NCBI GenBank assembly: GCA_018715425.1
Contig: DVLR01000106.1
Span: forward strand, 1 to 28,670
Direction: 5' to 3'
Origin: Candidatus Merdenecus merdavium
Lineage (GTDB): Bacteria; Bacillota; Clostridia; Lachnospirales; Lachnospiraceae
Length of the DNA: 28,670 nucleotides
This document shows, piece by piece, positions 8,377 through 15,735 of the stretch; within the stretch, counting starts at the first letter, position 1; the number at the start of each line of letters is the position of its first letter. The notes below the pieces were generated by a model that saw nothing but the letters and a program-made list of their open reading frames with translations, made no database searches and had not been told where the DNA came from. Position numbers and translations under genes: made by a program.

Positions 8377-10527
8377 TTAACAACCTTTCTTTAACGTTTT
8401 CTTTCTTAAAGTATAAACCAAGAGCACAACACTGCCTAAGGTCATCATCAGTAAAAATGCAACAGGAGTTTCATCACCAGTTTTTACCACAGACAATCCA
8501 TTGGTCTTTGTTACAGGAGTCGTAGTACCTGTTGGCGTTACATTAGAATCATCAGGTGTATCTGTAACTTTCGTATCATCATCAACCTGAACCAGTGAAT
8601 CCCATGATAATTTAAGTCTTGCATCGATATAATCATTACCCATCATCTCCACTTTAGGGTTCACACGAACCTTAATGTACTCATTGGTATGAGGCATCAA
8701 AAAGCTAAAACTAGTTGGATTACCATTGCTATCTGTGGCACTGATACTAGCTTGAGAATAACCATTATCTTTATTCTCTGTCTGCATCTCTCTTAAATAA
8801 GCGCTCATGGTTCCAAAGGTCATTTCTCTTGTGTAAATATACATAGAATAAGAATCACCAGATACTACAATCCTTGCCTTTTTCACTAAGGCTGCACTAG
8901 CCATGGATGCTTGGTTATTTGTAGCATGCCATAAATCTACTTCTACTTCATAGATTCCATCTTCTAAATTATTTTTATCTAATGTACCTGTCTTAGTACT
9001 TTCAGTCGTTTCTTCTGTTTCCGTCTCTGACTCTGATTCTGTTTCTGTTTCTGACTCTGATTCTGACTCTTCTACCTTCTGTCCTTCTGGATCTACCATT
9101 GCATCTGTAAGGGTTAAGGAATCCCAATCAAGAGATAATCTTGCTGGCTGTGTCATAACCTGCCCCATATCAAAGGTAAACCTAACATTTAATAAATCTG
9201 TATGTTCAAGAACAGGAAGTGAAAAACGAAGAATTTCGCCTTTATCACTTTTGATGGTGCCTTGGGCATTTTTATATGTAGCTCTTGCTTCAGAATCTTC
9301 ATACTCAAACTGATCTAGATATACACCTTGTATAGGTTTCATGTTCATATGTAAAGTATAGGTATGATCTTTTACTACAATATAAGTCTCTCCTAATGCT
9401 GTATTTCCCATGGATACTGCATCGGTACTAGCATTTAAAATCTTTGCATCGATGGTATATATTCCATCTTCAATTAATAAAACTGGATCTTCTAGGTTTA
9501 CATGGAATCTCATGCCCACTGTATGATCACCCATCACAGGATTAGGATAAGTACCTTTCATGTTGATCCATTCAACATTTTTAGGAAGAGTAAATGATAT
9601 CAATCTTGGAATTTTTGCATCCTGATTCTCCATCTCTTCTACCTGAACATCTACATATTGTCCATCACCATCTTCATATTGAAAATCAAAAAAGTTCATT
9701 CCTGTTATTCCAGCATAATCCACTGATTGAAGAGCAATCTTTACTTTAATATTTCCTAGCTCATCAACTTCTAAAGATGTTGATGCAATTGTTCCATTTG
9801 CTGCTGAATATACGTCGTTTGTGGAATGCCAAAACTCTCCAGTGGTTTCATACTTTCCTTGGGCTAATTGATATTCTTTTTGCTCAGAACCATTACCCTC
9901 TTCTGGCACATCGGTCTCTTCTGGTGCATTGGTCTCTTCTGGTGCATCGGTTTCTTCTGGTGCATTGGTCTCTTCTGGCACATCTGTTTCTTCTGGCACA
10001 TCCGTTTCCTCTGGCACATCCGTTTCCTCTGGTGCCTCAGTTTCTTCTGGAATTAAAGTACTCCAATCAAGAACAATTCTTGCCCCATGAGTCATCTGCC
10101 CCATTGGTGTATTCACCGTAAAGTTTACATTTATGGTTTCTGCATTTTCCTCTATTGGGAAAGAAAATCCAACCTTATTTCCATTCTCATCGGTGCGGGC
10201 ACTGGCTTCTGCATAACTTCCATCTTCGGTTTCGTACCCAAATCCACCTAAATAAGCACCATTCATCCCGTCCATAGTTAAATCTAAAAGAATGGATCCG
10301 TTTCCAACGATTATTTTTGAAGCCGTTTTTGCGCCATTCCCCATAGATACATCATCGCTATCTGCTTTTAATATTTTTGTGTCAATTTGATACGTTCCCT
10401 TTGCTAATTTCGCCTCTTTACCTTGTCCTTGTACTGCTAATACTGACAAACTATGGCTTAGTACTAAAGTACATATCATCAACAGCGCTACTGCACTTGA
10501 TATTACTTTTTTGCTCATTTTCCTCAT
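8377..10527 (-). CDS. Surface protein with four NEAT-like heme domains
   Basis: The protein is about 716 residues from the ATG at 10527, chosen for GGAGG five bases upstream; an in-frame start at 10590 adds 21 residues before the signal peptide. After the signal peptide come four related domains of about 120 residues. Three begin like GIYTIDAKILNASTDAVSMG or a variant, with a Ser-Met pair, and three end in LDWSTL, LDWDSL or LSWDSL. The order is domain 1, PEETDV repeats, domains 2 and 3, a Ser/Glu/Thr linker, domain 4. The C-terminus has VVKTGDETP, a hydrophobic span and basic residues, like a non-standard sortase signal. The YxxxY heme motif of classic NEAT domains is absent. It is first in the heme operon and is the likely counterpart of Shr. 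The NEAT call rests on fold-like pattern and context. Confidence 0.8.
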   Translation of the reverse strand: MRKMSKKVISSAVALLMICTLVLSHSLSVLAVQGQGKEAKLAKGTYQIDTKILKADSDDVSMGNGAKTASKIIVGNGSILLDLTMDGMNGAYLGGFGYETEDGSYAEASARTDENGNKVGFSFPIEENAETINVNFTVNTPMGQMTHGARIVLDWSTLIPEETEAPEETDVPEETDVPEETDVPEETNAPEETDAPEETNAPEETDVPEEGNGSEQKEYQLAQGKYETTGEFWHSTNDVYSAANGTIASTSLEVDELGNIKVKIALQSVDYAGITGMNFFDFQYEDGDGQYVDVQVEEMENQDAKIPRLISFTLPKNVEWINMKGTYPNPVMGDHTVGMRFHVNLEDPVLLIEDGIYTIDAKILNASTDAVSMGNTALGETYIVVKDHTYTLHMNMKPIQGVYLDQFEYEDSEARATYKNAQGTIKSDKGEILRFSLPVLEHTDLLNVRFTFDMGQVMTQPARLSLDWDSLTLTDAMVDPEGQKVEESESESETETESESETETEETTESTKTGTLDKNNLEDGIYEVEVDLWHATNNQASMASAALVKKARIVVSGDSYSMYIYTREMTFGTMSAYLREMQTENKDNGYSQASISATDSNGNPTSFSFLMPHTNEYIKVRVNPKVEMMGNDYIDARLKLSWDSLVQVDDDTKVTDTPDDSNVTPTGTTTPVTKTNGLSVVKTGDETPVAFLLMMTLGSVVLLVYTLRKKTLKKGC
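9889..10050 (-). repeat. 18-bp tandem repeat encoding PEET(D/N)(V/A) hexapeptides
   Basis: Nine consecutive 18-bp units encode PEETEA, PEETDV (three times), PEETNA, PEETDA, PEETNA, PEETDV and PEEGNG. They form a stiff acidic, Pro-rich linker between NEAT-like domains 1 and 2. Copies differ mainly at third positions and in the last two codons. Such in-frame repeats can change copy number without breaking the gene. Confidence 0.9.
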
Positions 10528-10609
10528 ATCTTCCTCCACGATAAACTTTTTTGTTATTCTTGACTGATCTGTGTTAAAAGTACCTGACACATCTAAAACC
10601 AGCCTTTTC

Positions 10610-10629
10610 GTTACCTCTAGCTAACTTAC
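10610..10629 (-). promoter_or_regulatory. Candidate DtxR-like operator of the heme operon
   Basis: On the minus strand TAAGTTAGCTAGAGGTAAC spans the predicted transcription start and first 20 transcribed bases. It matches the dyad at 11634-11652 at 14 of 19 positions and resembles the DtxR/IdeR consensus (TTAGGTTAGGCTAACCTAA, from memory). Repressor binding here would block initiation or early elongation. Direct binding by the neighbouring regulator is inference. Confidence 0.5.
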
Positions 10630-10635
10630 AACGAA

Positions 10636-10664
10636 AGTATAGCAAAGGACAAAAAAGAAATCAA
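10636..10664 (-). promoter_or_regulatory. Sigma-A promoter of the heme operon
   Basis: On the minus strand TTGATT (10664-10659), 17 nt, TATACT (10641-10636). The leader to the GGAGG site at about 10531-10538 is roughly 100 nt. Confidence 0.7.
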
Positions 10665-10675
10665 GGAATCAAAAA

Positions 10676-10756
10676 GTTGCGTGTAAGCAACAAAATATAC
10701 TGTTTTTCATGGAACCTTTTGATTTACAGCATCTTTATGAATTGCTCACAGGCAAC
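10676..10756 (-). terminator. Inverted repeat downstream of the regulator gene, possible terminator
   Basis: TTGCTCACAGGCAAC (10742-10756) on the plus strand and TTGCTTACACGCAAC on the minus strand (10690-10676) are identical at 13 of 15 positions, so the two lie inverted around a 51-bp centre. On the minus strand the last copy is itself a small hairpin (GTTGC-loop-GCAAC) followed by TTTTTG, so it may terminate the regulator transcript. Each copy is also a small dyad, so an operator function cannot be excluded. Confidence 0.45.
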
Positions 10757-10775
10757 TTATGATTTTTTTTATCAT

Positions 10776-11032
10776 TTATAACCGTAAAGACATATGTAAA
10801 ATAGCAGTACTTTCTGGCATATATAACTTTCCAGCCATGCAGGCTAGCTTTAATAAAATGTTTCCAGTCAACACTCCTTCACCTTTGTTGTAGGTAAACT
10901 TCATATCCGCCGTAGGAAAGATCCAGTCTCTTCCCGTAAAATTCCCCTTCTTAAAAGTATCTTTACCATAATACCATAACGAATCTACGGTACCAGATAA
11001 TAAACCTTTGTTGAGGGGCAATGGGTACCATA
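10776..11032 (-). pseudogene. 3' part of the DtxR-like regulator gene, in the -1 frame
   Basis: This open stretch of about 85 codons follows the A7 run in the -1 frame and has no ribosome site of its own. It reads IWYPLPLNKGLLSG and then a domain ending TGNILLKLACMAGKLYMPES. It is in the right frame and place to be the C-terminal domain of the upstream regulator. Joined to residue 190 of that protein it gives about 275 residues. Either the gene is broken by one missing base, or the domain is reached by -1 slippage. I do not recognise the domain. Confidence 0.6.
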
Positions 11033-11602
11033 TTTTTTTGAGGTTAAAGATACCATGCCTATTCCATTTTTTATGACTAAGGAAGCTGGATGTATAAATC
11101 CATCGTTTGCCATAGATACGATTAAGCCATTTTTAATCTTACTTTTGTAAATAGTAAATGCTACTTGATAAGTCCCATCTTCTAATAAATAATCGATACA
11201 TTGATGGGTGAACCCATCTAATTCACCCATTATATGTCTTTTCTTCTTATCATTAATTTCTTTCATGATAGAGTCTAGGGTTTCTTTCCTTGTATTTAGC
11301 ACTAATGCAATTGCCTCATCTTCTGCTGTTGATTCTAGGATTTGATGATCTATTTTAAGCCATTCCTTAATATACTCCTTACACTTCCAATAATACTTAA
11401 CAATCTCTTCTCCTTCTTCTGTTAGCTTCAGTTGATACTCATCTACGATTCCCTGTTCTTGAAACTTTTCTATTGCACGACTCACGGTGGATTTAGATAT
11501 ATGCAGTCCTTGGGCTATCGATGTGGCATTTTGTTTGCTCTGCTTTATGTGAAGAATAGAAAATAAAATTTTTAAACGTACATTTGTTAGGTGTTCTTTC
11601 AT
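10985..11602 (-). CDS. DtxR-like winged-helix regulator (frame 0 product)
   Basis: The 205-residue frame 0 product has an N-terminal winged helix (NATSIAQGLHISKSTVSRAI, about 25-44). Next is a helical segment resembling the DtxR dimerisation and metal domain (EEGEEIVKYYWKCKEYIKEW and ESTAEDEAIALVLNTRKETL, about 62-110), then a beta-rich part from 140. In DtxR and MntR the equivalent of DEAIALVL carries Cys/Glu-Glu-His metal ligands (DEACRWEH); here they are Ile, Val and Leu, so metal sensing looks lost. The last 15 residues follow an A7 run and look out of frame. It lies between its own operator-promoter and the heme operon, which suggests it controls heme uptake. MarR-like is an alternative reading of the helix-turn-helix part. 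Confidence 0.7.
   Translation of the reverse strand: MKEHLTNVRLKILFSILHIKQSKQNATSIAQGLHISKSTVSRAIEKFQEQGIVDEYQLKLTEEGEEIVKYYWKCKEYIKEWLKIDHQILESTAEDEAIALVLNTRKETLDSIMKEINDKKKRHIMGELDGFTHQCIDYLLEDGTYQVAFTIYKSKIKNGLIVSMANDGFIHPASLVIKNGIGMVSLTSKKYGTHCPSTKVYYLVP
11033..11039 (-). other. A AAA AAA slippery heptamer joining two reading frames
   Basis: In the regulator's reading frame the mRNA reads TC(A AAA AAA) TAT, exactly the phase needed for tandem -1 slippage (X XXY YYZ). A -1 shift continues into the long downstream frame. Transcriptional slippage, or a one-base deletion in an original A8, would give the same appearance. Confidence 0.7.
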
Positions 11603-11633
11603 CTTTTCCCGCCCCTATTGATCAATATTTCTC

Positions 11634-11652
11634 ATTAGTTAGCTAATACTAA
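11634..11652. promoter_or_regulatory. DtxR-like dyad upstream of the regulator gene
   Basis: TTAGTTAGCTAATACTAAC starting at 11635 (or ATTAG from 11634) is an imperfect dyad centred on TTAGCTAA. It lies about 10-28 bases after the predicted start of the regulator transcript. A related site lies at the heme operon, so autoregulation plus control of the operon is likely. A perfect 13-bp palindrome CTTTGTGACAAAG at 11654-11666 is immediately upstream. Confidence 0.5.
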
Positions 11653-11668
11653 CCTTTGTGACAAAGCT

Positions 11669-11697
11669 ATCTTATCACATAGCAGGAGGAGTTACAA
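11669..11697 (-). promoter_or_regulatory. Promoter of the DtxR-like regulator
   Basis: On the minus strand TTGTAA (11697-11692), 17 nt, TAAGAT (11674-11669). A second weaker option uses TTGTCA at 11664-11659. Confidence 0.5.
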
Positions 11698-11726
11698 CTT
11701 TTTCATTATCCTTATCTTGAAAACAA

Positions 11727-11786
11727 TAAAAAAAGCCTAAACCAGATCATGTATTCTTAAAAAAAGTTACATAACCGATTTAGGCT
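11727..11786 (-). terminator. Terminator of the talC-transketolase operon
   Basis: On the minus strand AGCCTAAA (11786-11779) pairs with TTTAGGCT (11741-11734), followed by TTTTTTTATT. It sits just after the stop codon at 11794. Confidence 0.85.
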
Positions 11787-11793
11787 ATTATCT

Positions 11794-12738
11794 TTATTGA
11801 TTTAAATAATCTTTTACTTTTGCATAAATTCCCTGAGCATCTAATCCATATTTATGCAATAACGCTACGGCTGGACCAGATTCACCATACGTATCGTTTA
11901 CACCTATTTTAAATACTGGTGTTGGATGATGAGCACTTAGGCAGTCACATACTGCACTTCCAAGCCCACCAATGATAGAATGCTCTTCCACTGTTATGAC
12001 TTTACCAGTTTCTTTTGCTGCTGCAATGATCAGCTCTTCATCTAGTGGCTTAATTGTATGAATGTTAATTACCTTGGCACTGATGCCTTCTTCTTCTAAT
12101 TTTTTAGCTACTTCTAAAGATTCTGCTACCATCAACCCTGTTGCGATTATGGTTAAATCTTTACCTTCTTTTAAAACGATTCCTTTACCCATTTCAAATT
12201 TATAATCTGGATGATCATTGATTACTGGAGCTGCTAGACGTCCAAATCTTAAGTAAACGGGTCCTTCATACTGGGCTGCTGCAAATACTGCCGCTTTTGC
12301 CTCGATATCATCGGAAGGATTTAAAACTACCATTCCTGGTATTGTTCTCATCAAAGCGATATCTTCATTACATTGATGAGTTGCACCATCTTCTCCTACA
12401 GAGATACCTGCATGAGTTGCACCAATCTTAACATTTAAATGGGGATACCCAACGGTATTACGCACCTGTTCAAAAGCTCTTCCAGCTGCAAACATGGCAA
12501 ATGAACTGGCAAATGGTACTTTACCTGTGGCTGCAAGTCCAGCTGCAATACCAATCATGTTACACTCTGCAATCCCACAGTCAACATGGCGATCTGGATA
12601 AGCTTTTTGGAATGTTCCTGTTTTTGTAGCTGCAGCTAAGTCAGCATCTAATACGATGAGATTGTCCATTTTTGCACCAAGTTCAACTAGTGCATTACCA
12701 TAGCTTTCTCTAGTTGCAATTTTCTTTACTTCTGACAT
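11794..12738 (-). CDS. Transketolase, C-terminal (pyrimidine-binding) subunit
   Basis: This 314-residue protein corresponds to the second half of transketolase: the PYR domain with LDADLAAATKTGTF, GIAECNMIGIAAGLAATGKVPF (the catalytic-Glu region) and GEDGATHQCNEDIALMRTIPG, then the C-terminal domain with VEEHSIIGGLGSAV. Two-gene transketolases work as heterodimers with the N-terminal subunit, moving two-carbon units between sugar phosphates. Its start overlaps the end of the N-terminal subunit by 13 bp, indicating coupled translation. Confidence 0.93.
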   Translation of the reverse strand: MSEVKKIATRESYGNALVELGAKMDNLIVLDADLAAATKTGTFQKAYPDRHVDCGIAECNMIGIAAGLAATGKVPFASSFAMFAAGRAFEQVRNTVGYPHLNVKIGATHAGISVGEDGATHQCNEDIALMRTIPGMVVLNPSDDIEAKAAVFAAAQYEGPVYLRFGRLAAPVINDHPDYKFEMGKGIVLKEGKDLTIIATGLMVAESLEVAKKLEEEGISAKVINIHTIKPLDEELIIAAAKETGKVITVEEHSIIGGLGSAVCDCLSAHHPTPVFKIGVNDTYGESGPAVALLHKYGLDAQGIYAKVKDYLNQ

Positions 12739-13562
12739 AAAGCTTCACCTACCTTCTCTAAATCTTCCATAGCTTGTTTGTACTGTTCGTCGTTAGGAGC
12801 AGCGCCATGCCATGCAGCATTGTTTTCCATGAAGGATACATCTTTTCCTTTGATACTCTTAGCAATAATAGCTGTCGGCATACCTTTTGTAGCACGGGCT
12901 TCATCAAGTGCTGCCTTGATTTGATCAAAATCATGTGCATCTATATTAATTACGTGGAAGTTAAATGCTTCAAATTTCTTATCAATTGGATAAGGGCTGC
13001 ATATCTCGGAGATATCTCCATCGATTTGAAGATTGTTATTATCAACAATCACGACTAAGTTATCAAGACGTCTATGGCCTGCAAACATTACCGCTTCCCA
13101 TACTTGACCTTCTTGTAGCTCACCGTCACCAAGTAAGGTATAAACTCTATAATCATCCTTGCTTAACTGGGCAGATAGAGCCATTCCCACAGCTGCTGAA
13201 ACCCCTTGTCCCAACGAACCACTTGACATATCTACACCTGGAATATGTTTCATATCTGGATGCCCTTGGAGGTATGAACCTAAATGACGAAGAGTCAATA
13301 AATCCTCTTTTGGGAAGTAACCTTTTTCAGCTAATGTTGCATATAAACCTGGAGCTGTGTGTCCTTTTGACAATACAAAACGATCACGGTCTTCTTTTTT
13401 AGGATCTTTAGGATCAACGTTCATTTCGGCAAAATATAAGTATGTGTAAATATCCGCCGCGGATAATGATCCACCTGGATGCCCTGCTTTTGCGGCATGG
13501 ACAGAAGATACAATGCTTTTACGTATCTCGTTGGCGGTTTTTTGCAATTCTAATTTGTTCAT
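12726..13562 (-). CDS. Transketolase, N-terminal (TPP-binding) subunit
   Basis: The protein is about 278 residues from the ATG at 13562, chosen for the AAAGGTGG site seven bases upstream; a start at 13598 is possible and would add 12 residues. It carries HAAKAGHPGGSLS near the N-terminus, then GDGELQEGQVWEA followed by VVIVDNNN, the GDG-N pattern that binds thiamine diphosphate. With the downstream subunit it forms the split transketolase of the non-oxidative pentose phosphate pathway. It is second of three genes, after talC. Confidence 0.93.
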   Translation of the reverse strand: MNKLELQKTANEIRKSIVSSVHAAKAGHPGGSLSAADIYTYLYFAEMNVDPKDPKKEDRDRFVLSKGHTAPGLYATLAEKGYFPKEDLLTLRHLGSYLQGHPDMKHIPGVDMSSGSLGQGVSAAVGMALSAQLSKDDYRVYTLLGDGELQEGQVWEAVMFAGHRRLDNLVVIVDNNNLQIDGDISEICSPYPIDKKFEAFNFHVINIDAHDFDQIKAALDEARATKGMPTAIIAKSIKGKDVSFMENNAAWHGAAPNDEQYKQAMEDLEKVGEALCQK

Positions 13563-13600
13563 CTGTTTTCCACCTTTTCTTCCTTCTTGTTTACTCATTC

Positions 13601-14254
13601 TTATTTTCCAAATACAGCCTCATAGTCTGCTTTGAATTTTTCGATTCCCTGATCAGTTAGAGGGTGTTTTGTCATTTGTTCAATTACACCATAAGGAACC
13701 GTTGCGATATCTGCACCTGCTAAAGCACAGTCGATAATATGAATAGGATTGCGGACACTTGCACAGATAATCTCAGTCTCTAAATCGTAGATCTGGAAGA
13801 TCTCGGCAATATCTTGGATTAACTGAATACCCGGCGTAGAAATATCATCTAAACGACCTAAGAAAGGAGATACATAAGTAGCACCAGCTCTAGCTGCAAG
13901 CAATGCCTGTGGCACTGAAAAAATCAACGTAACATTGGTTCTGATTCCCTCTGATGATAATACTTTTGTTGCTTTTAACCCTTCTACAGTCATAGGAATT
14001 TTTACCACCATATTAGGATGGAGGGCTGCAATTTCTCGACCTTCTTTGATCATGGTTTCAGCATCTACGGTGGTTGCTTTTACTTCACCACTAATGGGTC
14101 CATCTACAATAGATGCAATTTCTTTAATCACTTCTTCAAAGTTTCTACCCTCTTTAGCGATTAAAGATGGGTTGGTTGTTACTCCACAGATAACTCCCAT
14201 ATCGTTTGCTTTTTTAATGTCCTCAACTTTGGCTGTGTCAATAAAAAATTTCAT
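13601..14254 (-). CDS. Transaldolase / fructose-6-phosphate aldolase (TalC/FSA family)
   Basis: This 217-residue protein has MKFFIDTAKVEDIKKA and GVTTNPSLIAKEG at the N-terminus and VVKIPMT with Schiff-base Lys85. TNVTLIFSVPQALLAARAGATYVSPFLGRLDD follows, all typical of the short TalC group. The length fits. Beside a split transketolase, transaldolase activity is the more likely function than fructose-6-phosphate aldolase, which sequence alone cannot settle. It leads the operon and has a GGAGG site before its ATG. Confidence 0.93.
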   Translation of the reverse strand: MKFFIDTAKVEDIKKANDMGVICGVTTNPSLIAKEGRNFEEVIKEIASIVDGPISGEVKATTVDAETMIKEGREIAALHPNMVVKIPMTVEGLKATKVLSSEGIRTNVTLIFSVPQALLAARAGATYVSPFLGRLDDISTPGIQLIQDIAEIFQIYDLETEIICASVRNPIHIIDCALAGADIATVPYGVIEQMTKHPLTDQGIEKFKADYEAVFGK

Positions 14255-14325
14255 TTCTTTTCCTCCTTCATGATGATGTTACATTTATATTATTTTGTTT
14301 ATATCCTAAAATAATCTCTAAAAAA

Positions 14326-14353
14326 AGTATATCATGAATTGGCCCCCCGTCAA
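14326..14353 (-). promoter_or_regulatory. Promoter of the talC-transketolase operon
   Basis: On the minus strand TTGACG (14353-14348), 16 nt, TATACT (14331-14326), about 70 bp before the talC start. The spacer contains a G6 run, unusual in this AT-rich DNA. Confidence 0.6.
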
Positions 14354-14570
14354 GAAAACCGAATTTTATTAATAAATATATCCATTAATAATTCTATTAT
14401 TATTAATCACTATGTCGCCATTTCATTGTTCCTCTGCTTTATATTACCTTAAAAAACAAGTGCCTACATCTTTTTATCACATATTATTATTAATAATATG
14501 AAGAAATAAACTAATTTTTTATTTTTCTATCTTTCACTGGTATCATACCATATAGACAGCCCTATTTCAA
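14354..14570. other. AT-rich intergenic region between talC promoter and lacI-type gene
   Basis: No ORF or RNA gene is seen. It holds runs of A/T including two TATTATTATTAATA-like stretches (about 14394-14406 and 14484-14500). A perfect 13-bp palindrome TGGTATCATACCA lies at 14538-14550, just after the stop of the LacI-family gene. No convincing terminator with a T-tract was found. Confidence 0.4.
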
Positions 14571-15662
14571 TTACCTCTTCTTGTGATCTTTGGGATAAGA
14601 GGTTGTACCTCTGGCGATCAATCTAGGTTCATACTCTACATGGTAAATACTAGTTGGTTTCGTTTCAATATTATAGGATTTTGATGAATTGATCTTTTTT
14701 ACAATAATATCACAGGCATCTCGCCCTTTTAGAGGTACGAAGTGGTCTATGGTCGTAAGAGATATGCCATGAAATCTAGAAAAAAGTGTATTATCACATC
14801 CCATAACGGATATATCCGAAGGAATACGATACTTCTCCTCCTGAAGGGCTTCTAAAATGCCAAAAGCAATCATATCATTTAATCCTATAATGGCTGTAAA
14901 ATCTTTTTCTTCCTGTAAAAGCTCTTTTGTTAAATGGTACCCCATCTTAAACTCTGAATCGATGGTAGGAATCATGAGATCTAAGTTATCATCGGCACTT
15001 TTAATGGTCAAAAAACTTTCTAGGCCAGCCTTTCTAAACTCTTGGCGAAATCCTTCCACCCTTTTTATTCTGGCTGGCTGTCTCTTGGTCAAAGGTGGAG
15101 AAATAAAAGCTACTTTTTTATGCCCTAAATCCAATAAATGCCTAGCCATCATACGTCCTGGCTTGGTATTATTAAGTTCCACAGTATCAACTTCAAGATC
15201 TTCCTCTTTATTTCCAATAATTACAATAGGAATATCCTCCGATAATTCTTCTACCTCTTTTGTAAAGCTTGGGTTACATAGATAAATAATGCCAAGAGGC
15301 TTCACTTCTTGCATCATCTTTAAATAGTTTTTTTCTCTCTTTAAATCTCTTTGGGTATTACATACAAAAACTCCATAACCATTTTCTCTTGCCACCTCTT
15401 CAATGCCTTGCATTAACATAACGTAATAAGGATTGGTGATCGTAGGACAAAAAGCAACAATCAGCTTTTGTAACTTTGTACCCTTCTTGACCCGATGTTT
15501 CGGAAGACTATACCCAAGCTTAGCAGCCGTACTTTCCACTTTATCGATGGTGGATTTTGAAAAAGATACATTGTATTTTTTGTTTAAAACCATAGATACT
15601 GTTGCCTGGGATACTCCTGCTGCTTTAGCAATATCTGTGGATGTAATTTTTTTCTTCCCCAT
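14571..15662 (-). CDS. LacI-family transcriptional regulator
   Basis: This 363-residue protein has an N-terminal LacI helix-turn-helix (TSTDIAKAAGVSQATVSMVLN, about 8-28) and hinge helix region. A periplasmic-binding-like sensor domain follows, including GIIYLCNPSF, GHKKVAFISPPL and IIGLNDMIAFGILEAL. It is somewhat longer than typical members (about 335), with a charged tail. It lies directly upstream of the talC-transketolase operon on the same strand and is the likely local regulator of carbon use. The ligand cannot be told from the sequence. Confidence 0.92.
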   Translation of the reverse strand: MGKKKITSTDIAKAAGVSQATVSMVLNKKYNVSFSKSTIDKVESTAAKLGYSLPKHRVKKGTKLQKLIVAFCPTITNPYYVMLMQGIEEVARENGYGVFVCNTQRDLKREKNYLKMMQEVKPLGIIYLCNPSFTKEVEELSEDIPIVIIGNKEEDLEVDTVELNNTKPGRMMARHLLDLGHKKVAFISPPLTKRQPARIKRVEGFRQEFRKAGLESFLTIKSADDNLDLMIPTIDSEFKMGYHLTKELLQEEKDFTAIIGLNDMIAFGILEALQEEKYRIPSDISVMGCDNTLFSRFHGISLTTIDHFVPLKGRDACDIIVKKINSSKSYNIETKPTSIYHVEYEPRLIARGTTSYPKDHKKR

Positions 15663-15735
15663 TTTACTCCTCTATACCTGTCATCATGTCTCTATGTTTT
15701 TCATCTTTCCACTGGCATATAAAATGAAACTGTCT

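Noticed and set aside
9889..10050. Regular 18-bp repeats that might suggest a CRISPR-like array
   Set aside because: There are no unique spacers; the repeats are contiguous and in frame, encoding a hexapeptide linker.
9777..10121. Open plus-strand frame over the NEAT gene repeats
   Set aside because: Its His/Leu repeats only mirror the PEET-encoding 18-bp repeats on the other strand.
12965..13402. 145-codon plus-strand frame opposite the transketolase N-terminal subunit
   Set aside because: It is antisense to a strongly conserved gene and has no ribosome site or recognisable family.
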